From NCBI GenBank assembly GCA_016302005.1, contig JAEDOK010000041.1:1-12605 (forward strand): a DNA stretch of 12,605 nt. Reading direction: 5' to 3'. Each line of letters opens with the position of its first letter. The first letter of the stretch is position 1. The notes beneath the pieces are model-generated. The model ran no database searches. It worked only from the letters and a program-made list of their open reading frames with translations, and had not been told where the DNA came from. This DNA comes from Oscillospiraceae bacterium. GTDB taxonomy: Bacteria; Bacillota_A; Clostridia; Oscillospirales; Oscillospiraceae. The position numbers and the translations under genes are program-made. This document shows positions 12,159 through 12,605 of the stretch, one piece after another.

Positions 12159-12605
12159 TTATGCCTCTTTTGCGAGGAGGCTTTCCAGTACGTCCGATGC
12201 CTTTCTGTCACTCTCTTGCAGGGCGTGGGCGTATATGTTCATGGTCGTTGAAGTCTGAGCATGACCGAGCCTGTTTGATACGGTCTTTATATCCTGCTGG
12301 GACGCAATCAACAGTGTTGCCGACGTATGTCGCAGACCGTGAAACGGGATCGCGGGGAGCTGATCGGACGGCTTGCGTCCGTCATTATATCTCTTGATAG
12401 CGTCTTGTAATGCCTCATACGGGGTCGAATAGCTCATCATTCTGCCGCTGTCCTGAATGAAAATCCAGTCTTCGCCCTGCCAGTCCTTACCAAACTGGAA
12501 ACGACGCTCAAGCTCTGCAATCTGTAAAGCCTTTAGGCGGTTGGCGAGGAAATGAGGAAAGGAAACCGTTCTGTTTGAGGTCTTCGTCTTTGGCGCTTTG
12601 CATAC
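12159..12605 (-). CDS. Tyrosine recombinase / integrase, C-terminal part (gene cut by window edge)
   Basis: The minus-strand frame stays open from the window edge (12605) to the stop at 12159, giving 148 residues of the catalytic domain; the start lies outside. Visible are the beta-hairpin lysine region APKTKTSNRTVSFP, the box II motif HGLRH (H89 and R92 of this fragment), LGHAQTSTTMNIYAH with H115, and the nucleophile Y125. The first catalytic arginine lies upstream, off the window. ATG at 12440 is an internal methionine, not the start, since the family sequence continues before it. The enzyme would integrate and excise a mobile element. The gene points toward the tRNA-Thr 3' end 111 bp away, the standard arrangement at the end of an ICE, prophage or island. 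Relatives in Bacillota elements of the Tn916-Int type are similar; the exact family cannot be set from this fragment. Confidence 0.93.
   Translation of the reverse strand, partial: VCKAPKTKTSNRTVSFPHFLANRLKALQIAELERRFQFGKDWQGEDWIFIQDSGRMMSYSTPYEALQDAIKRYNDGRKPSDQLPAIPFHGLRHTSATLLIASQQDIKTVSNRLGHAQTSTTMNIYAHALQESDRKASDVLESLLAKEA

Overview
The window reads as chromosome of an endospore-forming member of the Bacillota, most likely a Clostridia / Oscillospiraceae-type gut anaerobe. The basis is a SpoIIE-family phosphatase gene, Gram-positive style promoters and purine-rich ribosome binding sites, GC-rich coding sequence, and a family assortment (Tex, PgsA, DUF1653, an OmpR/HisKA two-component pair) typical of that group. 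The genus assignment is inference. Most of the window is ordinary housekeeping and regulatory sequence; the right edge is the start of an integrated mobile element.

Layout from left to right. (1) A bidirectional terminator, then a CYTH-domain gene on the minus strand, divergent from (2) spoIIE on the plus strand. (3) Downstream of spoIIE is an HTH-TPR regulator with its own strong promoter and two Spo0A-box-like sites upstream; it ends at a strong terminator. (4) An MFS transporter follows on the plus strand. Its stop codon lies inside the left end of a 107-bp palindromic repeat. A bidirectional hairpin then separates it from (5) the convergent gene tex on the minus strand. (6) A DUF1653 gene is divergent from tex and is followed by a repeat-filled intergenic stretch (about 8088-8380). 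This stretch holds a second copy of the palindromic repeat and an inverted pair of 33-bp arms. (7) A minus-strand operon of three overlapping genes runs DUF2238/YjdF-like membrane protein, pgsA, zinc-ribbon protein. (8) Divergent from it is a response regulator / histidine kinase pair. Its intergenic region carries an 11-bp-period direct repeat that could be an operator. (9) A tRNA-Thr(GGT) gene has a consensus promoter and a terminator. (10) The C-terminal half of a tyrosine recombinase gene points toward the tRNA and runs off the right edge, so an ICE, prophage or genomic island probably begins at the tRNA 3' end.

The genes fall into a few functional threads. spoIIE and perhaps the HTH-TPR regulator relate to sporulation control. 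pgsA and its two partners concern membrane phospholipid synthesis and an unknown membrane function. The two-component pair may respond to envelope conditions and could control the divergent pgsA operon. No clearly new defence, biosynthetic or CRISPR system is visible. The points most worth following are the repeat families, the tRNA/integrase junction, the Spo0A-like sites around spoIIE and the HTH-TPR gene, and the direct-repeat operator candidate.
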